From Ruegeria arenilitoris (GTDB taxonomy: Bacteria; Pseudomonadota; Alphaproteobacteria; Rhodobacterales; Rhodobacteraceae), in the NCBI RefSeq assembly GCF_013031355.1, contig NZ_WPZO01000019.1, positions 1-33,466 of the forward strand: a stretch of DNA of 33,466 nt, written 5' to 3'. The position numbers and the translations under genes are program-made. The notes under the pieces are model-generated. The model was not told where the DNA came from and did not search any database. It worked only from the letters and a program-made list of their open reading frames with translations. Positions 8,761 through 17,832 of the stretch are shown one piece after another. Within the stretch, counting starts at the first letter, position 1. The number at the start of each line of letters is the position of its first letter.

Positions 8761-9918
8761 TTGGATGAAATCGACGCTATTCAGCTTGCGTCAAGAAAAC
8801 TGCAAGCTGTGCCGGTCGGGCAATCATTTGTGCTCCACTCTGCAGCGAGCGGCTGCATTGTTATAACCAACGCACTAGGTATTGGAGTGTTGGAGCAGAT
8901 CAAGTCAGGGGTCAGTGCATCCGATATTGTGGATCAATTGACGGACTTGGACGACATTAGCTCTACTAACAAACGGACGTATAGCAAAGTCGTTTTGGAT
9001 ATTATCGACACTTGGCGAATTGCCGGACTCTTTGAAACCAAACCCGCGCCATTTCCCAGCCCTGCGAAAGAAAAACCGGATGTTGTCACGAGAGGCATCA
9101 GCTTCAGCGCTCCTGGAGGACGCTTCGTTGTCGAGCTGGACAGCGAAATCTTATCGGATGAGTTGAAGCAGATTTTAGCCTGTTGCCATCCAAAGCAGTC
9201 CAACGCCCCCGCATCAGAAGTGTTTCGATGCGTCGCTGACGCACAGGACGGTTTCGCCTTGAGTCTCAATGGTACTCCAATCTGGAGCAGAACCGACCGA
9301 GATGAAGCACGGTTCCTGCTACTGAAAGAGGCGGCACAGGTTCTCTGCAATCCCGCCGAAGTGGGTGCGGTATTGCATGGTGCGGCCGTCTTAGGCCCGA
9401 ATGAGCGTGCTATGCTTTTCATTGCGGAAAGCGGATCGGGAAAATCAACACTCAGCCAAGGGCTCGTCGCCCAAGGGTTTGGGTTTCTGGCTGATGATCA
9501 CATTCCTCTTTCAGTTGACGGACAATCAGTATTTTCTTTTCCAACTGCAGCTGCAGCCAAATCTGGAGCAATTTGTTTACCAGAAATTGACCAATTAGTA
9601 GCGCTACATGGGGAACCTGGGAGTGCACGAGAAAACGTTACTTATTTGTCGCTGCCCGCTGGAGCATCTTTGGGGGCCAAAGCAGACATCGGCGCGGTCA
9701 TAGTGCCGGAATACTCCGAGAACGGGACATTTGAACTTCAATCAATGTCACCGGAAGAAGCCTTTTCAGCTTGCATAGTATCAGGTGCTCGCCCCTGTCG
9801 CCGCGACCCTCAGATCCGGCCACTTGCATCGCTTTGCAACTTGGTTCCGTTCTATAAATTGCGCTATTCTTCGTCCGAGCAGTCCATTCCGGCTTGCATG
9901 GATCTCATGATGAAATGA
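8761..9918 (+). CDS. PqqD-like domain fused to HprK-like kinase
   Basis: A 385-residue protein. Residues 1-95 read as a PqqD/RRE-like winged helix (QSFVLHSAASGCIVITNALG, then helices ending DIIDTWRIAGLF). A linker and a small alpha/beta part follow. From about 200 the C-terminal half resembles the HPr kinase core: LHGAAV at 205-210, the Walker A loop AESGSGKST at 222-230, and LADDHIPL at 243-250 in the place of the acidic metal-binding motif. Separate HprK-related kinases and PqqD-like proteins are known beside nucleotidyltransferases in exopolysaccharide and lasso-peptide loci. Here both are in one chain, so the kinase may bind a leader peptide. The start is TTG at 8761 behind GGGGTAGG; an in-frame stop at 8731 leaves no earlier start. 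Substrate unknown. Confidence 0.75.
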   Translation: MDEIDAIQLASRKLQAVPVGQSFVLHSAASGCIVITNALGIGVLEQIKSGVSASDIVDQLTDLDDISSTNKRTYSKVVLDIIDTWRIAGLFETKPAPFPSPAKEKPDVVTRGISFSAPGGRFVVELDSEILSDELKQILACCHPKQSNAPASEVFRCVADAQDGFALSLNGTPIWSRTDRDEARFLLLKEAAQVLCNPAEVGAVLHGAAVLGPNERAMLFIAESGSGKSTLSQGLVAQGFGFLADDHIPLSVDGQSVFSFPTAAAAKSGAICLPEIDQLVALHGEPGSARENVTYLSLPAGASLGAKADIGAVIVPEYSENGTFELQSMSPEEAFSACIVSGARPCRRDPQIRPLASLCNLVPFYKLRYSSSEQSIPACMDLMMK

Positions 9919-11033
9919 CCAGCGCTGAAATACACCTGTCGAACGGGCACAAAGCAATTCTGCTTCTCGCAAAAGCCTATGTTTCGGACTCAGTGCCTGC
10001 CGGGTTGCCAGCGCTACTGCGCTCAGTACAACCCGAGAAGCTTGCGAGAATTGCTCAGAGCAATCATGTACATGCATTGGTCGGAAAAGTGCTTATCGAA
10101 GCGGCTGAATTGCGTGAGGCTGTACCAAGAGATTTATATTTATATTTTAAAACGATGTACGAGGCTAACCAGCTAAGATTGGCGCAGGCACGATGGCAGC
10201 TTGAACAGATCGACACCGCGTTTGAACGGGCGAATATTCCGTGCGTCGTAATGAAGGGCGGTGGAGATTTGTTGGACCCTTTACATCGAGATTCTGCCAT
10301 TCGCTTCATAGGAGACCTGGATCTACTTGTTCCCCGTGAACTTACGGATGCTGCAAAAGCGGCCCTGTCCGAAATCGGTGCGACTATGGTGCCTTTCGTG
10401 CCGTCTCGATCAAGTGATAGCATTAACCAGCGTGGTTTTGCTCGCCTCCAGCATCACTTACCTAAGATTCTCCATTCCGACTGGGATCTGCCGGTGGAAC
10501 TCCATTTTGCAGTTGGCCGAAACCCGATGGACCAAATTCTACCCGCAGAAAAAGTGTTATCCCGAGCCAATGCGACAACATGCGGCCGCCTTATGATTAT
10601 GTCACCACAAGATCGCGCCTGCCACTTGATCGCACATGCCAATCACCATTCTGGCGAACTTGATTTGCGGTCATGGGTGGATTGGACAGAAATGCGCAGC
10701 AGATGTGATCTAACAACAATTCCAACACGCTTACAAAAGTATGGTTTGTCCGAAATGCTAAACGTGTTTGAGGATATGTCTGAATATTTAAAATCTCCGG
10801 ATATTGGAGCACTATCAAGCCTAGAAAAGCCATCTACCATTTCTGCACTCAGCAGATTCGGCGATACGCGCAGTCGCAAAGTACAGTATGTTCAACGCCT
10901 TCTTGTTGCTAAGGTGAAAGCTCTTTCGAGATCACCTGAGTATCGCTGGTATGTATTGTCTCACCTGTTCAACCGATCATGGTGGCGTGACATGTGCAAG
11001 AATCACTGGGCAAAAATAAGAAACCAGCGGTGA
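9915..11033 (+). CDS. Nucleotidyltransferase-family protein (NTP_transf_5 type)
   Basis: A 372-residue protein resembling the uncharacterised nucleotidyltransferase family found beside HprK-like kinases. The core is VVMKGGGDLLDP at 111-122 followed by RFIGDLDLLVP at 130-140, where Asp134 and Asp136 form the metal-binding DxD pair expected of this fold. A later part contains DLPVELHFAVGR and ACHLIAHANHH. The ATG at 9915 overlaps the kinase stop as ATGA, so the two proteins are translationally coupled; a TTG at 9894 in the same frame is less likely. It probably transfers a nucleotide or sugar nucleotide to a substrate shared with the kinase. Cytoplasmic; reaction unknown. Confidence 0.75.
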   Translation: MTSAEIHLSNGHKAILLLAKAYVSDSVPAGLPALLRSVQPEKLARIAQSNHVHALVGKVLIEAAELREAVPRDLYLYFKTMYEANQLRLAQARWQLEQIDTAFERANIPCVVMKGGGDLLDPLHRDSAIRFIGDLDLLVPRELTDAAKAALSEIGATMVPFVPSRSSDSINQRGFARLQHHLPKILHSDWDLPVELHFAVGRNPMDQILPAEKVLSRANATTCGRLMIMSPQDRACHLIAHANHHSGELDLRSWVDWTEMRSRCDLTTIPTRLQKYGLSEMLNVFEDMSEYLKSPDIGALSSLEKPSTISALSRFGDTRSRKVQYVQRLLVAKVKALSRSPEYRWYVLSHLFNRSWWRDMCKNHWAKIRNQR

Positions 11034-11380
11034 TTTCGCATATCTGCATTCGAATGTAATACCCGGTAGCGAGATGAGATTGCTGTTTAACTGAAAGCAA
11101 CAGACAGGCCGTTTTCTTGAATTTGCCGCGTGGTGTGAACAGCAAAACTGTGCCTACGCAAGCATTCCGGTCATTACTCGGCAACGTAACGCCTTCTGTT
11201 AAGGTCAGTGGGCTTTTTCAACTACAATGTTCATTTTCCAGCGCAGCCCGACCAAGATTACTTTGGTTGTACCGTCCACAAATCCGCACTTGACTCTCGG
11301 CGGACAAACGCCGCGGGATTATTATGATCATCAGAAGAGGGCAAAACCTTGAAAAGTGGAGGGAAAACAACTCAACTTTT
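11034..11380. other. Gap between convergent genes
   Basis: I see no gene in this 347-base gap between the nucleotidyltransferase and ABC transporter genes, which end facing each other. Open frames here have no protein character and no clear hairpin terminator is present. Confidence 0.4.
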
Positions 11381-13177
11381 TCAATTCTGATGTGAGACCA
11401 TTTCTCTAAATTTAGAGTTGCTCTCAACTAACTCTTCGTATGTTCCTTTTCCTATAATTGTTCCATTATCTAATATAATAATGTGATCACAATTTTTTAT
11501 TGTGCTAAGTCTGTGTGCGATCATAATTATTGTGCGTTCACGGCTCATTTGAGAAATTTCAGAAATGAGTTCACGTTCAGTAGTATTGTCCAAGGCACTT
11601 GTTGCTTCGTCGAAGACAATGACCTGAGGATCATTGTAGAGTGCTCTCGCTATTCCTAGGCGCTGCCGTTGCCCACCTGACAGTCGAACGCCCCGTTCAC
11701 CAATATTGGTTTGGAAACCGTCCGGAAGCTCATTGGTGACAAAATCGTAAAGCCTTGCGGCTCTAGCAGCGCGCTCCAGTTTCTCGGGTGATATCTGAGT
11801 TTTCTGAACGCCCATTGCTATGTTTTCGGCGACACTGGCATCTGATAAAAATATATCTTGTGGTACATATCCAATACTGGCCTGCCAATTACGAACATTG
11901 CTAGCATCTAGTCTGATCTCGTCGATGAAAATGCTACCATTTTTGACTTCTAGTAACCCAAGCAAGACGTCCACTAAAGTTGTTTTGCCTGCCCCAGTTG
12001 TTCCAGCAACACCTAAGCTTTCTCCTTTGCGTATTTCTAAGTCGATCTTTTGGAGACCAGTCGCTGCTGTTTCCGGGTATGCATAACAGACCGAATCCAA
12101 CATAATTGAGTTTTCCAAAGGTATTGGTTCAATCTTCGTCCTTGGCAGATTTGCCAAACCTACCGTATCATTTAGATCTTCGATTACTCTATCGATTGAT
12201 GGAATGCTGACCCTAAGCGTTAAAACTGATCGATACGTAGTCTGAAAGATGGGAAGAAGTCGATACCCTGCAAGTGCATAGAGCACAAGCAATGGGAGAC
12301 TCTCTTCAATTGAACCATCACTTTGTCTGAACAATACCAAAGTCAACACTACAATACCACCAAATGCGATGACCTCTAAACCAAATTTGGGAACTTGGCT
12401 TAACGTGTTACTAATAGCCCTTGCTTGTGCAAGGTCTTTGGCAGACTTCGAAAATAACGCCAATGAGAAATTCTCTAAACTGGACAACTTAACCTGTTTT
12501 ATTCCGGTGAAAGTTTCGTTCACCCGTCGATATCTATTTTGATTTGCTGCAAGGATAGTTTCGCCTTTGTGCTTGATAAATCCTCTTAGAGAAACATAAA
12601 GTATAAAATAGCTTGCACCGATGGCGAGGACGGACGTGATTGTAATCAGCGGGTTGGCCCAAAGCAGAAGTGAAGCAATTAATATAAAGGTAATAGCAGA
12701 ATTGAAAAGTTCCAAAATTGGTCGATATATACCGGTGGCTATGGTATGCGCTTCTGTGAGGATTAAATTAGCCATTCTGGAAGTGTTGCGAGTAAGAAAA
12801 TAAGAGTAAGATTGTCTGAGATATGATTCCATTATCCTACGAGCCAAGCTAAAACCTCGCATTTGGACCCATCTATTTGTAGCGTAAACAGTAGTCACTT
12901 TTAAAAGCGAACTTGTTACAAGAACAAATATTACAACTATTCCAAGTGCGAAAAGGAATTGGTTCACCGATGTAAAGCTAAACGCTTGATATATTTTTGA
13001 TGCATATTTATTAGACTCAACTAATTCAGGTTGACCTAATATGGACAAAAATGGAAGTATCGAAGCTACTCCAACAGTTTCTGCAACTCCTTTTAGGACG
13101 GTTAATCCTAATAATAAAATTCCTGTTTGTTTCTCTCTGCGGCTCATCAATTTGAGAGATTTTCGAGCTACATTCAT
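11381..13177 (-). CDS. ABC exporter/flippase (fused membrane and ATPase domains)
   Basis: A 598-residue half-transporter of the type IV exporter fold. Residues 1-330 hold about six membrane helices, including GVAETVGVASILPFLSILG near 30-48. The ATPase follows: Walker A GTTGAGKTT at 392-400, VPQDIFL at 438-444, signature LSGGQRQR at 499-506, Walker B VIVFDEATSALD at 519-530 and the switch His555. The layout and the N-terminal SILPFL pattern recall PglK-type lipid-linked oligosaccharide flippases, and there is no C39 peptidase domain as in many bacteriocin exporters. It may flip a lipid-linked glycan here, where no Wzx is seen, or export the peptide encoded at 8403-8660. The gene is visibly more AT-rich than the rhamnose genes, hinting at separate acquisition. 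The ATG at 13177 has a poor ribosome binding site; an in-frame ATG at 13147 is an alternative. Confidence 0.88.
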   Translation of the reverse strand: MNVARKSLKLMSRREKQTGILLLGLTVLKGVAETVGVASILPFLSILGQPELVESNKYASKIYQAFSFTSVNQFLFALGIVVIFVLVTSSLLKVTTVYATNRWVQMRGFSLARRIMESYLRQSYSYFLTRNTSRMANLILTEAHTIATGIYRPILELFNSAITFILIASLLLWANPLITITSVLAIGASYFILYVSLRGFIKHKGETILAANQNRYRRVNETFTGIKQVKLSSLENFSLALFSKSAKDLAQARAISNTLSQVPKFGLEVIAFGGIVVLTLVLFRQSDGSIEESLPLLVLYALAGYRLLPIFQTTYRSVLTLRVSIPSIDRVIEDLNDTVGLANLPRTKIEPIPLENSIMLDSVCYAYPETAATGLQKIDLEIRKGESLGVAGTTGAGKTTLVDVLLGLLEVKNGSIFIDEIRLDASNVRNWQASIGYVPQDIFLSDASVAENIAMGVQKTQISPEKLERAARAARLYDFVTNELPDGFQTNIGERGVRLSGGQRQRLGIARALYNDPQVIVFDEATSALDNTTERELISEISQMSRERTIIMIAHRLSTIKNCDHIIILDNGTIIGKGTYEELVESNSKFREMVSHQN

Positions 13178-13457
13178 GAGGCCACACGCATAATTAAAAA
13201 TTCCTTTAGGGTGATGTGTATATCATCAGGTTTTTCGGACTTGGCGGGCTGTTTTCTAACGGAGGCTATGGTTTGGATTCAGATTGAATTTAAACAGCCA
13301 CGACATGGTGCTGCAAGCTGATAACACCTTGTCCCAGCGGACAGTTCGAGCTCACGCCGATAGTGTAGAGATGTTTGACCTCAGCGCCTATGGGGCCAAT
13401 TAGGTCGATTTGATATGATAGAGTTTTTGGCTCATCGTAACCACCGAGGAGTGGACG

Positions 13458-14662
13458 ATGAGAAGGACAACCAAGAGCCTTGGCGAGAAGGTCCTCAGGG
13501 ACATCATACGAGCGACCCGTAAACAGTATTTTCAGAAGAGAAGATACGGATCGTATTGGACAGTCTGCGTGGCGAAGACAGCATTGCAGAACTGTATCGC
13601 CGTGAAGCAATGGATCTCAAGGAGGTTGTTGCGGAGCAGACGCTTGAGCTGCGTCTTCTCAAAAAAGCATGTTGGGCGGTGGGGGCGACCAAGAATGAGG
13701 TATGCCGCATCCGAGAATCTGGAAATCATCCGTTTGATCGAAGACAGCCATCTGTCGGCGCGTCAAACGCTGGCCAAGCTGGGTATCCCCCACACCATGT
13801 TCTATCGCTGGTATGACCGATACCTACAACGCGGCGAAGCTGGCCTTGAGGATCAACCTCCCAAGCCAAGTATGTCTGGAACTGCGTTCCTGACGAGGTT
13901 AAGCGCAAGATCGCCCGCCTGGCTTCGAACGAAACAGAGCTGTCACCACGCGAGTTGGCAGTGACCTTCACGGACCAACAGCGCTACTTTGTGTCGGAAC
14001 CCACAGTGTATAGCACCCTCAAAGCCCTTGATCTGATCACCAGCCCAGCCTTCATCGCGCTGAAGGTCCCGAATGTGTTCAAACACAAGGCAACGGCAAT
14101 CAACCAGTTGTGGCAGACCGACTTCACCTATCTCAAGGTTCTGGGCAGGGCCTGGTTCTATCTCAGCACGATCCTGGGCGATTACAGCCGCTACATCATC
14201 TCATGGAAACTCTGCACCAACATGCGGGCGCAAGACGTGACCGATACGCTGGCTCTGGCCTTACAGGCATCCGGCTGCGACCAGGTTCACGTCCTTCACA
14301 AGCCAAGACTGCTCAGCGACAATGGCTCAAGTTATGTTTCCGGTGATCTGGCAGAGTGGTTGCAGGACAAAGGCATGAAGCACTCACGCGGAGCGCCATA
14401 TCATCCTCAGACACAGGGTAAGATTGAACGGTGGCGCCAAACCCGGAAGAACCGCATCCTGCTGGAAAACTACTTCCTTCCAAGCGATCTCGAAGCCTTC
14501 GTCGATCACTACAATCTCCAGCGCTACCACGAAAGCTTGAACAACGTCACACCGTCCGACGTCTACTTCGGGCGTGACAAAGCCATTCCGGAACAACGAG
14601 AAAGGATCAAACGAAAGCCTATCGAAACGCGACGCTTGCTTAACCGTAAATCTACCGCATAA
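13458..14662 (+). pseudogene. IS3-family insertion sequence, transposase frameshifted
   Basis: Remnant of a two-frame IS3-family transposase. OrfA starts at 13458 (MRRTTKSLGEKV), changes frame near 13540 to give DSLRGEDSIAELYRRE, then jumps to DLKEVVAEQTLELRLLKK, which lies much closer than in relatives, so an internal piece of OrfA is missing. OrfB continues with FYRWYDRYLQRGEAGLED, loses one base near 13870, and resumes in another frame with ELSPRELAVTFTDQQRYF. The DDE catalytic core remains: QTDFTYLK, LLSDNGSSY and HPQTQGKIERW. The frame is open from 13955 to 14662. The ends and target duplication were not found; a TGGCTCAT/ATGAGCCA pair at about 13430 and 14678 may belong to the terminal repeats. 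It is not expected to transpose on its own. Confidence 0.85.
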
Positions 14663-14901
14663 TCGCACAAAGCAAATGAGCCAGATCGCCACCTAGATCA
14701 AACCCCCTTCTATCCCAAAACCTCTGACGACTCGTACTTCAGGCACATGTTACCAAGAGAAGGGTTGCGCGATCAGATGGTGGGAATTGGCTAAACCGAC
14801 CGAGTTATTGCGATGCGTTTCGGGTCTGTTACCACGCAGCTAATTCTTTATATTCGTTTTCTAATTAACAACTCAGCGATCACAAACATACGGAGCATTT
14901 A

Positions 14902-15894
14902 ATGCATATGGTTTCAGTTCTTGGCGGCGCCGGATTTATTGGGACCGCTCTTTGTAGGCAGCTAGAGCAACAAAAAATCCCATTTGAGATTATTGACCTG
15001 AAACCCAGCCAAACATTCCCTGACCAAAGCAAAATCGGCGATGTTCGGGACATAGATGCACTTAAAAGCGTAATAACGGGCGACATAATTATTAATCTTG
15101 CAGCAGTCCATCGAGACGACGTGAGTGATCGGGCTGCATACTACGAGACGAATGTGCATGGCACTAAGACCGTATGTGATGTAGCCGCCGATAAAGGTAT
15201 AGATCATATCATTTTCACCAGCAGCGTCGCCGTTTATGGCTTTGCTCCGGTTGGTACTGGCGAGGATGGAAAAATTGATCCATTCAATGACTATGGAAAG
15301 TCCAAAGCAGAAGGCGAAGACATGTTGCGCCAGTGGCGTAACGAAGCATCTGACAGTCGAAATCTGACGATTGTCAGGCCAACCGTTGTGTTTGGCGAGG
15401 GCAACCGCGGAAACGTGTTCAATCTCTTGAACCAAGTCGCTTCAGGCCGGTTCATAATGATCGGCAGCGGCAAAAATCGTAAATCAATGGCGTATGTTGA
15501 GAATGTTGCTGACTTTCTCCTCCATGCGGCGAGGAACCCATCGCCGTATACAGTCGTAAACTACGTTGATGACCCGGATTTGGACATGAATACGTTAGTT
15601 TCCCAGATCAGAAAGAAGCTCTCCGGCAAGTCCGGTGTCGGGTTCCGAATGCCCTATGGAGTGGGCCTGCTCGCCGGGTATATGGCGGATGGCGTGGCAA
15701 AAATGAGTGGTCGCAGTCTTCCGATCAGTTCGGTTCGTGTTCGTAAATTTTGTGCCAACACAAGCTTTAAGTCGGCAAAGTCCAAGTTCCATGATTTCAG
15801 TGCCCGCTTTAGTATTGAAGAAGGGCTTGAACGCACCTTGGAAGCAGAATTCATATCACCTGATCCCAACCGCGAAGTTTTCTTTACAGAATAG
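14902..15894 (+). CDS. NAD-dependent sugar-nucleotide epimerase/dehydratase
   Basis: Extended short-chain dehydrogenase of 330 residues acting on a nucleotide sugar. It has GGAGFIG at 8-14, the Asp32 that selects NAD, INLAAVHRDDV at 64-74, the catalytic FTSSVAVYG at 105-113 and YGKSK at 131-135 (Tyr131, Lys135), then IVRPTVVFGEGN. An ATG at 14902 follows GGAG at a good distance. The glycosyltransferase starts 22 bases downstream, and an initiating sugar-phosphate transferase is nearby. This suggests it makes an amino- or deoxy-sugar donor such as a UDP-linked 6-deoxy-HexNAc, as WbpV/WreQ-type reductases do, but the substrate cannot be read from sequence. Cytoplasmic. Confidence 0.85.
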   Translation: MHMVSVLGGAGFIGTALCRQLEQQKIPFEIIDLKPSQTFPDQSKIGDVRDIDALKSVITGDIIINLAAVHRDDVSDRAAYYETNVHGTKTVCDVAADKGIDHIIFTSSVAVYGFAPVGTGEDGKIDPFNDYGKSKAEGEDMLRQWRNEASDSRNLTIVRPTVVFGEGNRGNVFNLLNQVASGRFIMIGSGKNRKSMAYVENVADFLLHAARNPSPYTVVNYVDDPDLDMNTLVSQIRKKLSGKSGVGFRMPYGVGLLAGYMADGVAKMSGRSLPISSVRVRKFCANTSFKSAKSKFHDFSARFSIEEGLERTLEAEFISPDPNREVFFTE

Positions 15895-15916
15895 CCTTCC
15901 AGGAAGAAGTCGAGAG

Positions 15917-17032
15917 ATGTCCAAGACAATCGCAATGGGTTACAACACCTGCCACTACGTATGGCTTTTTCGTAGAAATCTTCTTCAGGCTTTGATGCAA
16001 GACGGTCACGATGTGGTCATTATGGCTCCGAAAGACGCCTATACTGAACAACTCGTGGAAATGGGTGTCACGCATTTTGATGTTCCAATGAAAATGAACA
16101 AGAACCCGGTTTCGGATTATTTTCTGTATCGTCGGTTCCTGAAGGCTTTTCGTTCTGTGCGGCCGGATGTTTATCTGGGTTATACGATCAAGCCAAATGT
16201 CTACGGGTCAATGGCAGCCCATAAAATGGATGTGCCTACGGTAAACAATATTGCAGGCCTCGGTACTGTTTTTGTCTCCGAGAATATCGTGGCACAGATT
16301 GCCAAGACGCTCTATCGGATTGCTCTCGGCCGCGCCGCCATGGTGTTTTTCCAGAATCCCGATGATCGCAGATTGTTCACCACAAGTGGCATCGTCAAAC
16401 ATGAACGCCACGATCTTCTGCCTGGCTCTGGGGTTGATCTGACGAAATTCTCGTTTTCGCCGCTGCCCGTTCCACCCGAGCGGGACACGCTGCGGTTTTT
16501 GTTAATTGGGCGGATGCTCTGGGACAAGGGAGTTGGCGAATTTGTGGAAGCCGCGAGACAAATTTGCAAATCACGACCGGATGTCCAGTTCTGCTTGCTC
16601 GGGGGTATAGACAACGACAACCCAAGCGCCATCTCGCAAGAGCAAATTGACGCTTGGGTCGCTGACGGTCATGTGAGCTACCTTGGGTATTCCGATGATG
16701 TCCCAGCCGAAATCCTAAAAGCTGATTGCGTTGTTCTGCCATCTGCCTATCCGGAAGGTACACCGCGCACGCTTCTTGAGGCTTCAGCCATAGGGCGCCC
16801 GATCATAACAACAGATGCCCCAGGGTGCCGCAGTACCGTCGATGATGGGATCAACGGGTATCTTTGCGCACTGCGGGATTCGTCTGATCTTTTGGAGCAA
16901 ATTGAAAAGATTACAGCGCTGTCCCCAAAGGAACGAAGCGATATGGGTCGTGCCGGCCGCGCAAAGATGGAACGAGAATTTGATGAGACTATCGTGATCG
17001 AGAAGTATCTCGAAATGATCCGGGCTCTCTGA
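15917..17032 (+). CDS. GT4-family glycosyltransferase
   Basis: Retaining GT-B glycosyltransferase of 371 residues. The N-terminal acceptor half contains YVWLFRRNLLQALMQDGHDV and GYTIKPNVYGSMAA. The donor half has LPGSGVD at 168-173, LIGRMLWDKGVGEFVEAA at 196-213 and the EX7E motif in YPEGTPRTLLEA with Glu280 and Glu288. I placed the start at ATG 15917, behind GGAAGAAG, because the upstream extension to 15707 merely reads through the epimerase gene in another frame. It resembles the enzymes that add the second sugar to undecaprenyl-diphospho-sugar, and the initiating transferase gene facing it fits that. Sugar specificity is unknown. Confidence 0.9.
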   Translation: MSKTIAMGYNTCHYVWLFRRNLLQALMQDGHDVVIMAPKDAYTEQLVEMGVTHFDVPMKMNKNPVSDYFLYRRFLKAFRSVRPDVYLGYTIKPNVYGSMAAHKMDVPTVNNIAGLGTVFVSENIVAQIAKTLYRIALGRAAMVFFQNPDDRRLFTTSGIVKHERHDLLPGSGVDLTKFSFSPLPVPPERDTLRFLLIGRMLWDKGVGEFVEAARQICKSRPDVQFCLLGGIDNDNPSAISQEQIDAWVADGHVSYLGYSDDVPAEILKADCVVLPSAYPEGTPRTLLEASAIGRPIITTDAPGCRSTVDDGINGYLCALRDSSDLLEQIEKITALSPKERSDMGRAGRAKMEREFDETIVIEKYLEMIRAL

Positions 17033-17154
17033 TCTTGCGGGATTGATGCGCCCAAGTCCCGAACTTGCGATAGATGCGGCGGGCTCCTGAAAGGAAGCCA
17101 CTATGATTAGCTAAACAGATGCCGCTCATGCAGCACCTAACATTAACAACCTCG

Positions 17155-17832
17155 TCACCGTGCCCCATAAAAGGTGAGGGTTACACGAACCGTATCAAAA
17201 AGCACTTTGAGATCGAGCCACCAGTTCATGTTCTGCACATAGAACGTGTCCAGTTTTGTTTTAATGCGTACAGCCTCTTCCGAGTCTGTATACCCCTGCT
17301 TAACTTGCGCATACCCCGTGATGCCTGGCCGCACGGTTTCTCGCAGGTGATAGCTTGGCATTTCCTTGTGATAGACTTGGGCAAATTCGAACACTTCGGG
17401 ACGTGGACCAATCAGACTCATCTGACCCATGATAACGTTCAAAATCTGCGGCACCTCGTCCAGACGCGTCCTGCGCATCCATTGACCAAATGGCGTTATC
17501 CGCCACTCCTCAAGCTTATCGAAGGGACCACGCTTGGTACTTTTTTCTTCCGGCAGCATCGTGCGAAATTTGATCATCGAGAACTTGCGCTGATCTTTTC
17601 CCATGCGCTCTTGACGAAAGAACAAAGGCCCCGGATTCCAGAAGATGTTCACGAGGTAGATAGCCACACAAAGCACCAAGAAAACGGGCAATGCCCCACA
17701 ACTCACAACAATGTCAAAAATACGTTTGGACACCATGTAAACAGGTTTGTTCTTGCTCGCCGTTTTTCCAGATATCTTTGATTCAAAAGCCCAGCTTTTG
17801 CTAACAACTGAATGGTCAAACATATCACTCAT
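17155..17832 (-). CDS. Initiating sugar-phosphate transferase (undecaprenyl-phosphate acceptor)
   Basis: Bacterial sugar transferase of 225 residues, the short monotopic type like ExoY/PglC rather than the long WcaJ/WbaP type. One hydrophobic segment follows KRIFDIVVSCGALPVF. The catalytic domain shows GPLFFRQERMGK, FSMIKFRTM, RRTRLDEVPQ (catalytic Asp-Glu pair region), MSLIGPRPE and RPGITGYAQV. It would move a sugar-1-phosphate from a UDP-sugar to undecaprenyl phosphate at the inner membrane and so begin polymer synthesis. An ATG at 17832 with AGAAGG upstream is preferred to one at 17868. The gene is convergent with the glycosyltransferase, and a CtrA-like box lies about 190 bases upstream. 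Confidence 0.92.
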   Translation of the reverse strand: MSDMFDHSVVSKSWAFESKISGKTASKNKPVYMVSKRIFDIVVSCGALPVFLVLCVAIYLVNIFWNPGPLFFRQERMGKDQRKFSMIKFRTMLPEEKSTKRGPFDKLEEWRITPFGQWMRRTRLDEVPQILNVIMGQMSLIGPRPEVFEFAQVYHKEMPSYHLRETVRPGITGYAQVKQGYTDSEEAVRIKTKLDTFYVQNMNWWLDLKVLFDTVRVTLTFYGAR

